64,000 bases of DNA. Source: SHVO01 sp041905525 (GTDB taxonomy: Bacteria > Pseudomonadota > Alphaproteobacteria > Rhodospirillales > Rhodospirillaceae). Each line of letters starts with the position of its first letter. The stretch's first letter is position 1. The stretch covers positions 62,001 through 126,000 of the forward strand of contig JAYRKY010000007.1 of NCBI GenBank assembly GCA_041905525.1, in the 5' to 3' direction. The notes below the pieces were generated by a model. It ran no database searches and was not told where the DNA came from. It worked only from the letters and a program-made list of their open reading frames with translations. The translations under genes and the position numbers were made by a program. Below, piece by piece: positions 43,210-51,289 of this stretch.

Positions 43210-43860
43210 CTAAATGCCCAACAAAGGCTGCACCAACCGCGCGCCCCAGCTCTTGAATCGCAAAGGGGCCTCCGTGACCGCCAGACAGATACAATCCTCC
43301 CCGGGAGCCGCATGGGGCTGGTGCACGAGACTATCGTCCGCCTCCTGCAGATCGCCGGGCCCGAAGTGGCCGGTCGCGTCGCTGTAAGCCCCGCACAGCG
43401 TCAACGTCAGTTCGTAGCCGCGATGGGTATGTACGGGCACCGGGCGACCCGCCGGGATGCGAAGAAGGCGGACCGTTGCACTGGGATCATTCGCCGGAAT
43501 CACGTAGTGGAAGGCGCCACGCCCGAGACGTTTCCATGGTACGGCGTCGAGGTCACATCCAAGGGCCGAACGCACAGGATAGGGGAGGGCGAAGTCACCG
43601 GTCGCCCGCACGGATGGCGCGGCCGGCGGTTCACGTTCGATCCGCGCCAAGAGGGCATCGAAGTCCGCCGACGGCGGCAGAAACGCCGCATCGGACTCGG
43701 CGAGCAGCTTTCCACCCACCGCCTCCAAGCGCCGATGGTCGCGCCGGCAGCGCGGACAAAATGTAAGATGGGCGGACACGGCCAAGGCCGGCGCCGGGCT
43801 CAAACTGCCCGCGGCAAAATCCAAAACCATCGCTTCACTGGGATGATGACGCACTGTCAT
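43210..43860 (-). CDS. chrR: Anti-sigma factor ChrR (cupin type)
   Basis: 216 residues from ATG 43860 (ATGA with rpoE). The N-terminal zinc anti-sigma domain has His6, His31, Cys35 and Cys38 (SAHLTFCPRC), the same spacing as the Rhodobacter sphaeroides ChrR ligands. The C-terminal cupin includes VPVHTHRGYELTLTL and the metal His. ChrR holds RpoE inactive until singlet oxygen or organic peroxide releases it. Co-transcribed with rpoE. Confidence 0.95.
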   Translation of the reverse strand: MTVRHHPSEAMVLDFAAGSLSPAPALAVSAHLTFCPRCRRDHRRLEAVGGKLLAESDAAFLPPSADFDALLARIEREPPAAPSVRATGDFALPYPVRSALGCDLDAVPWKRLGRGAFHYVIPANDPSATVRLLRIPAGRPVPVHTHRGYELTLTLCGAYSDATGHFGPGDLQEADDSLVHQPHAAPGEDCICLAVTEAPLRFKSWGARLVQPLLGI

Positions 43861-44426
43861 TGCTCTTCCCCGAATTCCATCCTGATCCGTCGCAGGGCAA
43901 GGCGTATCCGTGACTTCACGGTCCCAAGCGGAAGGTTGAGACGCGCCGCGACCTCCGCGTGAGGCATGTCGGCCATGAATGCAAGGCGCAGGACCTCCCG
44001 CTGCTCCGGGGGAAGAGCCGCCATAGCCTTTTCCAGCCGGACCGTTTCGTCCGCTAGCGTAAGTTCCTGGTAGGGCGTCGGCGTCGCTTCGGGGGCAAGC
44101 GCGGGGTCCTCGTAATCGAACATCGGGCGTGCGCCTTTGCGCAGCATATCGATCCGGGCATTGCGGGCGATGGCATAGATCCATGTCGCCGCCGATGCCT
44201 TGGCAGGATCGTAGAGGTGAGCTTTCCTCCATATGTTCACAAACGTTTCCTGTACCGTGTCCTCAACGCTCGCCTGATCGGCTTCCCGTCGTCCAATAAA
44301 CGCGCGAAGCCGGGGCGCAAAAAACTCGAACAAGCGCCGAAAGGCGTCCCGGTCGCGGTCGCGGCCAACCGCGACGAGTAGATCCGAGAGACGACCGCTT
44401 TCGTCGAGACGCGAGTCGACGTTCAT
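43857..44426 (-). CDS. rpoE: ECF sigma factor RpoE (ECF11 group)
   Basis: 189 residues from ATG 44426. Region 2: VEDTVQETFVNIWRKAHLYD and TWIYAIARNARIDMLRK. Region 4: LPPEQREVLRLAFMADMPHA then VAARLNLPLGTVKSRIRLAL, the helix-turn-helix that reads the -35. The chrR partner assigns it to ECF11, the singlet-oxygen response group. Its own promoter (44470-44499) matches the same motif as its targets, so it is autoregulated. Confidence 0.95.
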   Translation of the reverse strand: MNVDSRLDESGRLSDLLVAVGRDRDRDAFRRLFEFFAPRLRAFIGRREADQASVEDTVQETFVNIWRKAHLYDPAKASAATWIYAIARNARIDMLRKGARPMFDYEDPALAPEATPTPYQELTLADETVRLEKAMAALPPEQREVLRLAFMADMPHAEVAARLNLPLGTVKSRIRLALRRIRMEFGEEQ

Positions 44427-44469
44427 ACCTTTGCGTCCCACGCCTTGAAGGCCGCGCTTGCCAACAGGG

Positions 44470-44499
44470 GGTATACGCCCGGGCCGCGGAAACGGATCA
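44470..44499 (-). promoter_or_regulatory. RpoE (ECF11) promoter of rpoE-chrR
   Basis: Minus strand TGATCC (44499-44494), 18 bp, TATACC (44475-44470). The -35 TGATCC is the known target of R. sphaeroides RpoE. It lies 44 bp before the rpoE start, giving a short leader. Confidence 0.8.
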
Positions 44500-44527
44500 C
44501 CGCGGGGGCAAAATTAACCAATTGCTG

Positions 44528-44557
44528 TGATCCAGCCCCCAACCCAAGCCGTACTAT
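44528..44557 (+). promoter_or_regulatory. RpoE (ECF11) promoter of the FAD oxidoreductase-DUF1365-cfa operon
   Basis: TGATCC (44528-44533), 18 bp, TACTAT (44552-44557), 60 bp before the ATG at 44618. It is divergent from the rpoE promoter with 28 bp between the -35 boxes. Confidence 0.8.
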
Positions 44558-44617
44558 CTGCGAGGGGCATGAACGCCACCGCTGGGGCGGCGTAACGGGG
44601 AAGGCGAGGCTGGGGAA

Positions 44618-45958
44618 ATGACTGCTACGAGGCAAGGTCTTCGGATCGCTGTAATCGGCACCGGGATCGCTGGGATGTCCGCAGCTTGGCTACTGAATGG
44701 TCGGCATGACGTCACCGTATACGAAAAAGAGCCTCGATTGGGAGGCCATTCCAATACTGTCGACGTTCCCGGCCCCAACGGGCCCGTCCCGGTGGATACC
44801 GGCTTCATCGTCTACAATACGCGCACATATCCCAACCTGACCGCGTTATTCGACCATCTCGGGGTACCGACCAAGGCGTCGGATATGTCCTTCGCGGCTT
44901 CGCTGCGCCGCGGGCAATTGGAGTACGCGGGTACCGATCTCAACGGGCTCTTCGGTCAGCGCCGGAACCTGTTCAGGCCGCGCTTCTGGACGATGATCGC
45001 CGACCTGCTGCGCTTCTATAAAACAGCGCCGGCGTTTGCGGCCCTGGAAGAAGCGGGCCGCATGAGCCTGGGCGACTATCTCACCCGGGAGAAATACGGG
45101 CGGGCCTTCATCGAAGATCACCTGCTGCCCATGGGCGCGGCGATCTGGTCCACGACGCCGACCGACATGCTCAACTACCCGGCCAAAGCCTTCATCCGCT
45201 TCTTTGAATCCCACGGCCTGTTGTTGCTGCGCGACCGACCACAGTGGCGCACGGTCGAGGGCGGTAGCCGCGCCTACGTGAACCGTCTCACGGCGGATTA
45301 TGCGCATAAGGTCCGCCATGGCGGCGTTCGCGCCGTGCGGCGCACCTCGAATGGCGTCACCATCGAGGACAACGCGGGACACTGCGACCAGTTCGATCAC
45401 GTCCTGATCGCCGCGCACGCGGATGAAGCTTTAGCTTTGCTGGCGGATGCGGATCCGCACGAGCAATCCTTGCTGGGTAAATGGCGATATACCCGTAACC
45501 GGGCGGTCCTCCACACGGATCAGCGCCTCATGCCCAAGCGGAAACGGACCTGGGCCAGCTGGAACTTCATCGAGGGCACCGATGCTGCCGAAAACAGCCT
45601 GTGTGTCACCTACTGGATGAACCTTCTGCAGGGCTTACCCGCCAGCCAGGATATATTCGTGTCGCTCAATCCGGTGGTTTCGCCCGCCCGCGATAAGGTC
45701 CTTTACGAAGTGGATTACACACACCCCTACTTCGACGCCGGCGCCCTCGCCTCGCAGGACAATTTGTGGACCCTTCAAGGTCGCCGCCATACCTGGTTTT
45801 GTGGCAGCTACTTCGGTCACGGCTTTCACGAGGATGGGTTACAATCCGGACTCGCGGTCGCTGAACAGCTGGGCGGTGTCAGGCGGCCCTGGAATGTCGC
45901 CGAAGAGAACGGCAGGATCAGGGTTCTGGCGACACAGAACTTGGAAGCGGCTGCATGA
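44618..45958 (+). CDS. FAD-dependent oxidoreductase of the RpoE-linked lipid cluster
   Basis: 446 residues. Rossmann start IAVIGTGIAGMSAAWLLNGR then YEKEPRLGGHSNTVDV, the amine-oxidase/protoporphyrinogen-oxidase-like fold, and C-terminal HTWFCGSYFGHGFHEDGLQS. This type regularly precedes DUF1365 and cfa genes in ECF-controlled clusters and may oxidise or desaturate methylated acyl chains (inference from context). First gene of a three-gene operon; its stop overlaps the next start as ATGA. Confidence 0.9.
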   Translation: MTATRQGLRIAVIGTGIAGMSAAWLLNGRHDVTVYEKEPRLGGHSNTVDVPGPNGPVPVDTGFIVYNTRTYPNLTALFDHLGVPTKASDMSFAASLRRGQLEYAGTDLNGLFGQRRNLFRPRFWTMIADLLRFYKTAPAFAALEEAGRMSLGDYLTREKYGRAFIEDHLLPMGAAIWSTTPTDMLNYPAKAFIRFFESHGLLLLRDRPQWRTVEGGSRAYVNRLTADYAHKVRHGGVRAVRRTSNGVTIEDNAGHCDQFDHVLIAAHADEALALLADADPHEQSLLGKWRYTRNRAVLHTDQRLMPKRKRTWASWNFIEGTDAAENSLCVTYWMNLLQGLPASQDIFVSLNPVVSPARDKVLYEVDYTHPYFDAGALASQDNLWTLQGRRHTWFCGSYFGHGFHEDGLQSGLAVAEQLGGVRRPWNVAEENGRIRVLATQNLEAAA

Positions 45959-46707
45959 GTTGGCGTTCCGCCCTTTACGACGGCGATGTTGTTCACGAGC
46001 GGTTCCGTCCAAAGGAGCATTCTCTCCGCTACTCCGTATTTTCGATGCTGTTCGACCTGGACGAGCTCGCCAGCCTCAGCCGCGGCCTGCGTTACTTCGG
46101 ATACAACCGCGCCGCTGCGATCTCCTTCCACGACCGCGATCATGGCGCCCGCGACGGCACGCCCTTGCGCGGATGGGCCGAAGCGCAGATGCGCGGCGCC
46201 GGCGTCGAGCCGGACGGCGGGCGCATCGAATTACTCTGTTATCCCCGCCTCTTCGGCTACGTCTTCAATCCTTTAAGTGTGTACTTCTGCTATCGGCGCG
46301 ACGAGACGCTTGCGGCGATTTTGTACGAAGTGAAAAACACGCATGGCGAACAACACATCTACGCCCTCGCGGTCGAACCGGGAGGCGCCGTGGTGCGGCA
46401 ACAGGCCGAGAAGAACTTCTACGTGTCACCGTTTATCGGCCCGAGTGCGACGTATCACTTTCGAATCCTGCCGCCCTCCGCGGCGGTGAGCATCGTCATT
46501 CGCCAGGAAAGCGAGGGCGCGCTGTTGATGGCCGCGTCGTTCCGCGGAGTTCGCCGCGAATTGAGCTCGCAGGTTTTGCTGAAGCACATTCTCCGGTTCC
46601 CGCTGATGACCTTAAAGGTCATTGCGGCCATCCATCTGGAAGCGGTGAAATTATGGTGGAAAGGCTTCGAGATTTTCCGCCACGTCCCGCAGACCAGCCG
46701 AAACTAA
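45955..46707 (+). CDS. DUF1365 protein
   Basis: 250 residues. ALYDGDVVHERFRPKEHSLR at the start and LCYPRLFGYVFNPLSVYFCY with AILYEVKNTHGEQHIY are DUF1365 signatures. The function is unproven; it is always linked to an FAD oxidoreductase and a CFA-type methylase. It is coupled to both neighbours (ATGA upstream, 18 bp downstream). Confidence 0.93.
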   Translation: MSWRSALYDGDVVHERFRPKEHSLRYSVFSMLFDLDELASLSRGLRYFGYNRAAAISFHDRDHGARDGTPLRGWAEAQMRGAGVEPDGGRIELLCYPRLFGYVFNPLSVYFCYRRDETLAAILYEVKNTHGEQHIYALAVEPGGAVVRQQAEKNFYVSPFIGPSATYHFRILPPSAAVSIVIRQESEGALLMAASFRGVRRELSSQVLLKHILRFPLMTLKVIAAIHLEAVKLWWKGFEIFRHVPQTSRN

Positions 46708-46725
46708 GCAAGAGGAAGTACAACG

Positions 46726-47943
46726 ATGATCGGCGTCGCCGTCACCGCAGACAGCAAACCCGTTCCCCTGCCGCCTCTCCTCGGCCGGCTGCTTTCGAAC
46801 TGGCTGGCGCCATGGGTCGGAGGTTCGATCACGGTCGTGCTTCCGAATACGCAGAGCCTTGTCTTCGGGGACGGCGCTGGACCGAATGCCACGCTGAACA
46901 TCCGCAACGCGCGGGCGTTGTGGCGCATCGTCACCTCGGGCGTCATCGGCTTCGCGGAAGGCTATATGGCCCGCGATTGGGACACACCGGATCTCTCCGC
47001 CTTGCTAACCCTGGCCGCTCGGAACATGGAAGCGGTGGAGAGCAAGGGCGGCGCGGGTTTTTGGGCCGCGCGGACGTTTCATCGGCTTATGCACAAACTG
47101 CGGCCGAACACCCGCGCGGGCAGCCGCCGCAACATCGCGGCCCACTATGACCTGGGCAACGCGTTCTACGGTCAGTGGCTCGACCCCAGCATGACCTATT
47201 CGAGCGCGATCTTCGATGCGCGCACCGACGATCTGGAAACAGCGCAACACAGAAAATACCGGCGCCTGTGCGAAGTGCTTGCGCTGAAGAAAGGTGACCA
47301 TGTCCTGGAAGTGGGATGCGGGTGGGGCGGCTTCGCGGAAGTCGCGGCGCGGGATTTCGGTTGCCGCGTGACGGGATTGACCGTCTCGGCGCAGCAGGCG
47401 GAATTTGCCCGGGCGCGCATGAGCCGCCTAGGCCTCGACGCCCGCGTCGAGATCCGCCTGCAAGACTACCGTGATGTCGGCGAGCGGTACGACGCCATCG
47501 CCTCGATTGAAATGTTCGAGGCCGTCGGCGCGGAGAATTGGCCGACCTATTTCGCGACGCTTCACAGGTGTCTCAAGCCAGGCGGCCGGGCGGCTGTCCA
47601 GACGATCACCATTGCCGAACCCTATTTCGAGGAGTACGCGCGCTCGGCGGACTTCATTCAGCGCTACATCTTTCCGGGCGGCATGCTGCCCAGTCCCACC
47701 GTGTTCCGCACGCACGCGCAGCAGAACGGTTTTCGCGTCGCCGATGAATACTTCTTTGGGTTTGGCTACGCTGAAACCCTGCGGCGCTGGGCGAGCGCGT
47801 TCAACGCGGCGTGGCCGCAGATCAAGCCCCTGGGCTTCGATGAGCGGTTCCACCGCATGTGGAACTACTATTTAAGTTACTGCGAAGCGGGTTTCGCGAC
47901 CAAGCACACCGATGTCGGCCAATTCTTGCTGGTGCGCAGCTAG
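46726..47943 (+). CDS. cfa: Cyclopropane-fatty-acid synthase family methyltransferase
   Basis: 405 residues. NIAAHYDLGNAFYGQWLDPS, MTYSSAIF, VLEVGCGWGGFAEVAARDFG (SAM motif), and SIEMFEAVGAENWPTYF are standard Cfa motifs; IFPGGMLPSPTVF and FGYAETLRRW follow. It transfers a methylene or methyl from SAM to unsaturated phospholipid acyl chains at the inner membrane. CFA-type genes are known RpoE-ChrR targets in R. sphaeroides. Product may be cyclopropane, methylated or furan fatty acid; not distinguishable here. Confidence 0.95.
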   Translation: MIGVAVTADSKPVPLPPLLGRLLSNWLAPWVGGSITVVLPNTQSLVFGDGAGPNATLNIRNARALWRIVTSGVIGFAEGYMARDWDTPDLSALLTLAARNMEAVESKGGAGFWAARTFHRLMHKLRPNTRAGSRRNIAAHYDLGNAFYGQWLDPSMTYSSAIFDARTDDLETAQHRKYRRLCEVLALKKGDHVLEVGCGWGGFAEVAARDFGCRVTGLTVSAQQAEFARARMSRLGLDARVEIRLQDYRDVGERYDAIASIEMFEAVGAENWPTYFATLHRCLKPGGRAAVQTITIAEPYFEEYARSADFIQRYIFPGGMLPSPTVFRTHAQQNGFRVADEYFFGFGYAETLRRWASAFNAAWPQIKPLGFDERFHRMWNYYLSYCEAGFATKHTDVGQFLLVRS

Positions 47944-47954
47944 GACCGGATGGC

Positions 47955-48713
47955 TTAAGCGCGGCGCATCCGCCGCGCGATCGCGAAGAACAGCGCGTCC
48001 GGCAGGAGACGCAGAACTTTCATGATCGCAGCGAACACCGGGGGGAACGAAATCTCAAATTTTCCCGCCGCCAAACCGCGAACGATGTAACCGGCGGCGT
48101 CCTCGGCTGAGATCAAGAAGGGCATCGGGAATGTGTTCTTATCGGTCAGCGGCGTTTTGACGAACCCTGGGCAGATCACGCTGACGGCAACGCCGACCGG
48201 TTCCAGATCCACCTTCAACGCTTCGCACATATTGATCAGCGCCGCTTTGGTCGCACCGTACGCCGCCGCCGACGGCAATCCCCGGTAACCCGCCACCGAA
48301 GAGACAACGGCAAGATGGCCGCGTCGGCGTGATGTGAACTTCGGGAGGATGTGCGCGATACCGTTCGCCACACCCATCACGTTCACATCGATCTGGGTGC
48401 GAAAGTCCAAGATGCTGAAGGCCGTGGCATGGGTGGGAACGTAAGTGCCGGCATTGAGGACCGCGAGATCGATTGGACCAAGTTCGGCTTCGATCTTCGC
48501 GACGACGGTCCCGGCGGCGTCGAGATTGGTGACATCGAGCGGGAAGGAACGCAAAACACCGGCGGGCCCTTCGGCGACAAGGGACTCCAAATCGCCGGTG
48601 GTTCGGGCGCTGACGGCGACCGTCCAGCCTTCCCTGGCGAGCCGGAGCGCGAGCGCGCGCCCGATCCCCTTACCTGCCCCAGTGACCCATGCAACGCGGC
48701 GCGCAACGCTCAT
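47955..48713 (-). CDS. Short-chain dehydrogenase/reductase of the RpoE-linked cluster
   Basis: 252 residues from ATG 48713 (ATGA with the DUF6134 gene). VAWVTGAGKGIGRALALRLA binds NAD(P), LNAGTYVP is the NAG motif, and SVAGYRGLPSAAAYGATKAA carries Ser, Tyr and Lys of the active site. A long hydrophobic C-terminal part (IVRGLAAGKFEISFPPVFAA) suggests membrane association. Co-transcribed with the DUF6134 gene, hence likely in the RpoE regulon. Confidence 0.92.
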   Translation of the reverse strand: MSVARRVAWVTGAGKGIGRALALRLAREGWTVAVSARTTGDLESLVAEGPAGVLRSFPLDVTNLDAAGTVVAKIEAELGPIDLAVLNAGTYVPTHATAFSILDFRTQIDVNVMGVANGIAHILPKFTSRRRGHLAVVSSVAGYRGLPSAAAYGATKAALINMCEALKVDLEPVGVAVSVICPGFVKTPLTDKNTFPMPFLISAEDAAGYIVRGLAAGKFEISFPPVFAAIMKVLRLLPDALFFAIARRMRRA

Positions 48714-49387
48714 ACAGCGGCCTGCGGACCCTGGCACCGGCGGCAGGTGTATTCGATCATCGAGCCATCACGTCCTTTGAAACGCAGCTTCACCCAGCGG
48801 CCCTCGGCGTCGTACCACACCTCGGCGTCGAGGTCGCCGCTATACCGAAAGTGGGCGGCGCGCACCGGTCCCCTTTCCGTGGGAACCTCGTCTTCGCCGA
48901 CGCGCGCGATCGTCACATTGTTGATTTTGCCGGTGATGGTATTGAGGACCCGGTTCTGATTGATGACCGAGACGTCCCAGTGCTCGGTCGGGTGCACGAA
49001 TTCCTGCACCGAAATCGGGACGCCGTTGTGTTCACCGGTGAGGCCATCGCTATGGCTTTGGAGGCGCAGCCGGTCACGACGGCCATTGTCGTTCACGTCG
49101 ACCGCGAGCCCCCGCAGACGGCCGTCCTGCCAATAGCCGTGGGAGTCGTAGCGATACCGGAAGGCCGGGAAGATGAAGAAGTCCACCGCGATCCGGACCT
49201 CGCTGCGCGCTTCGATCCCGTCCTGGGTCAGCCTGAAGGTCACGGCATGGGACCCAATGACCTGGCCCGCCCGTTGAATATCAAAGCGGATCTCGTCGCC
49301 GTAAAGCGTGAGGGGATTTTCGGCGGCACTTGCCCTTGCGCCGTTGAAAAATAACAAGAAAATTGGAATTGCCAGGCGAAAAGACAA
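48710..49387 (-). CDS. DUF6134 family exported protein
   Basis: 225 residues starting at TTG 49387, with GGGAG seven bases upstream. This start also fits the RpoE promoter whose -10 ends at 49411; longer frames would start upstream of it. Signal peptide (LAIPIFLLFFNGARASA), then lipocalin-like beta strands: LYGDEIRFDIQRAGQVIGSH and FPAFRYRYDSHGYWQDGRL. The family is found in ECF-linked lipid clusters and may bind a lipid in the periplasm (inference). C-terminal CRRCQG may bind metal. Confidence 0.82.
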   Translation of the reverse strand: MSFRLAIPIFLLFFNGARASAAENPLTLYGDEIRFDIQRAGQVIGSHAVTFRLTQDGIEARSEVRIAVDFFIFPAFRYRYDSHGYWQDGRLRGLAVDVNDNGRRDRLRLQSHSDGLTGEHNGVPISVQEFVHPTEHWDVSVINQNRVLNTITGKINNVTIARVGEDEVPTERGPVRAAHFRYSGDLDAEVWYDAEGRWVKLRFKGRDGSMIEYTCRRCQGPQAAV

Positions 49388-49410
49388 TCGCAGCTCCCGG
49401 GTTATTACCG

Positions 49411-49440
49411 GGATTACGATCAACCCGTCCCGTTGGATCA
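49411..49440 (-). promoter_or_regulatory. RpoE (ECF11) promoter of DUF6134-SDR
   Basis: Minus strand TGATCC (49440-49435), 18 bp, TAATCC (49416-49411), 24 bp before the TTG start at 49387. Confidence 0.78.
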
Positions 49441-49468
49441 CTTTCAGGCAGGACTTAAGGCGTTTGGG

Positions 49469-49498
49469 TGATCCAATCCGGGCAACCTGCCGTAAACA
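49469..49498 (+). promoter_or_regulatory. RpoE (ECF11) promoter of DUF2177
   Basis: TGATCC (49469-49474), 18 bp, TAAACA (49493-49498), 23 bp before ATG 49522. Divergent from the DUF6134 promoter with 28 bp between the -35 boxes, the same distance as at rpoE. Confidence 0.78.
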
Positions 49499-49521
49499 CC
49501 AAGTAACAAATGGAGAAACCG

Positions 49522-49923
49522 ATGGCCGGCCTTGCAATCGCCTACGTCGTGGTCCTGGTGGTTTTTGCCGCGATCGACCTGGCGTGGCTGACGCTCATGG
49601 CGGGCCGGTTCTACAAGCCCACTCTGGGCGATATCATGCTCAGCACGGTCAATTTGAAGGCCGCCGCAGCGTTCTATCTGCTCTATCCCTTGGGTCTTGT
49701 CATCTTTGCGATCAGTCCCGCGCTCAAGTCCGGAAATTTTCTTGAAGCTGGGGTGAAGGGCGCCCTTCTCGGCCTTTTCGCCTACGGCACCTATGACCTG
49801 ACCAATCAAGCGACGTTACGGAACTGGAGCACCACTCTGACCGTCGTGGATATGGCCTGGGGCGCCATTGTCAGCGGACTTGCAGCGGCGATCGCGGCGT
49901 GGCTCCTGATTAAGTTTACTTAG
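49522..49923 (+). CDS. DUF2177 membrane protein
   Basis: 133 residues, four membrane helices: IAYVVVLVVFAAIDLAWLTL, AAAFYLLYPLGLVIFAI, LLGLFAYGTYDLTNQATL and VVDMAWGAIVSGLAAAIAAW. The YDLTNQATLRNWS motif defines DUF2177. Start chosen at 49522 because GGAG precedes it; ATG 49510 is less likely. The family sits in ECF-controlled clusters with cfa genes. Function unknown, probably a lipid-modifying or flipping role (inference). Confidence 0.9.
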   Translation: MAGLAIAYVVVLVVFAAIDLAWLTLMAGRFYKPTLGDIMLSTVNLKAAAAFYLLYPLGLVIFAISPALKSGNFLEAGVKGALLGLFAYGTYDLTNQATLRNWSTTLTVVDMAWGAIVSGLAAAIAAWLLIKFT

Positions 49924-49981
49924 CGTTCGCCGTGGCCGATCCTGCCTTCCTGGCGACGGTGCGACACAGGCACCCGCGGCG

Positions 49982-50194
49982 ATGAGCGGACACAGAACCG
50001 AGTCCTCTGGAGAGATCTATCTCCGGCGCGCCGCTGAGATGATCGACCTCGCGGACCGGTTTGCCGGCAGCGCCATGCGAGAGGAACTGCTCAAGGTGGC
50101 CGCTGAATGGCGTCGCTTGGGATATGCCGAGTTGGAAAAGGAAAAGGCCGCCCGGGACGGGGCATCGCAACCCGGCGAACCTGCCGCGGACTAG
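49982..50194 (+). CDS. Small helical conserved-type protein
   Basis: 70 residues. The pattern RRAAEMIDLADRF then REELLKVAAEWRRLGYAELE matches small alphaproteobacterial helical-hairpin proteins of unknown role. No clear Shine-Dalgarno. It follows the DUF2177 gene by 58 bp, so it may be on the same RpoE-dependent transcript. Confidence 0.6.
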   Translation: MSGHRTESSGEIYLRRAAEMIDLADRFAGSAMREELLKVAAEWRRLGYAELEKEKAARDGASQPGEPAAD

Positions 50195-50318
50195 GCCCGC
50201 GCGACGTCCCGACTCCCGTTTTCTTCCCGAAGGCCGGCTTATCGGTCTTTAAGCAGATAAGCCGCCTATGCCATGCTGGCGCATTCCGCGTAACGGCTAG
50301 CAGAAGGGAGGCCCTCCG

Positions 50319-51224
50319 ATGGGACATATAACCGACCGCAAAAAAGCATCAGACTTTCCGCAAGAACTCCTGAATCTTCTGGACGGCTACGTGCACGGGC
50401 GCCTTAGCCGCCGCGATTTCATCGATCACGCACAGAAGTTCACGGTGGCAGGCGCCACGGGGGCCGCCTTGTTCGAAATGCTGCGCCCGAACTTCGCCTG
50501 GGCGATTCAGGTGCAGCCCGACGATGCCCGCATCAAGAGCGAGCGCGTCGAGATTGCGTCGCCGCAGGGCCACGGATCCATCAAGGGTTACCTCGTGAAG
50601 CCGGCGTCGATGAAGGGCAAACTGCCCGTCGTCATCGTGGTGCACGAAAACCGTGGGCTCAATCCCTACATCGAAGACGTGGCGCGCCGCCTGGCCGCGG
50701 CCAATTTCATCGCGCTGGCGCCGGACGGATTGACATCGCTCGGCGGCTACCCCGGTGACGAGGAAACCGGCGTCGCCCTGTTCCAGAAGCTGGACCGGGC
50801 AAAGCTCACGGAAGACTTTGTCGCGGCGGCAAGCTGGTTGAAGAAACATCCCGACAGCAACGGCAAACTCGGCGGCGTCGGCTTTTGCTTCGGCGGCGGG
50901 GTCGTGAATACGCTCGCGGTGCGGCTGGGCGCGGACTTCAACGCCGGCGTCCCGTTCTACGGCGCGCAGCCGAAGCCCGAGGACGTTCCCAAGATCAAGG
51001 CGCCGATCAACGCGCAATACGGTGGCCTCGATGAGCGCATCAACGCCGGATGGCCAGCCTACGAAGCCGCGCTCAAGGCGGCGAAGATTCCGTACGAAGG
51101 GCACATCTATCCCAACGCCAACCACGGGTTCCACAACGACACGACGCCGCGATACGACGAAAAGGCGGCGAAGGAAGCGTGGGATCGCACGCTCGCGTGG
51201 TTCGAGAAATATCTGCGGACCTAG
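50319..51224 (+). CDS. Dienelactone hydrolase family protein, probable Tat export
   Basis: 301 residues. After LSRRDFIDHAQKFTVAGA (an RR-containing, Tat-like signal) the alpha/beta hydrolase fold follows: VVIVVHENRGLNPYIEDVAR, Cys nucleophile in GGVGFCFGGGVVNT, Asp in GGLDERIN, His in NANHGFHND. The family opens cyclic lactones or other esters; the substrate is unknown. ATG 50319 has GGGAGG seven bases upstream. Confidence 0.88.
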   Translation: MGHITDRKKASDFPQELLNLLDGYVHGRLSRRDFIDHAQKFTVAGATGAALFEMLRPNFAWAIQVQPDDARIKSERVEIASPQGHGSIKGYLVKPASMKGKLPVVIVVHENRGLNPYIEDVARRLAAANFIALAPDGLTSLGGYPGDEETGVALFQKLDRAKLTEDFVAAASWLKKHPDSNGKLGGVGFCFGGGVVNTLAVRLGADFNAGVPFYGAQPKPEDVPKIKAPINAQYGGLDERINAGWPAYEAALKAAKIPYEGHIYPNANHGFHNDTTPRYDEKAAKEAWDRTLAWFEKYLRT

Positions 51225-51247
51225 CCTGAACTGTTTCTGACGATAGA

Positions 51248-51285
51248 GCCGCGGTTCTCGACCGCGGCCCTCCTCAGTTTGGAGG
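51248..51285 (+). promoter_or_regulatory. Hairpins before the metallo-beta-lactamase gene, one hiding its ribosome site
   Basis: GCCGCGG (51248-51254) pairs with CCGCGGC (51262-51268). Next, CCTCC (51269-51273) pairs with the Shine-Dalgarno GGAGG (51281-51285), five bases before ATG 51290. This could reduce translation until opened. Confidence 0.4.
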
Positions 51286-51289
51286 ACCG

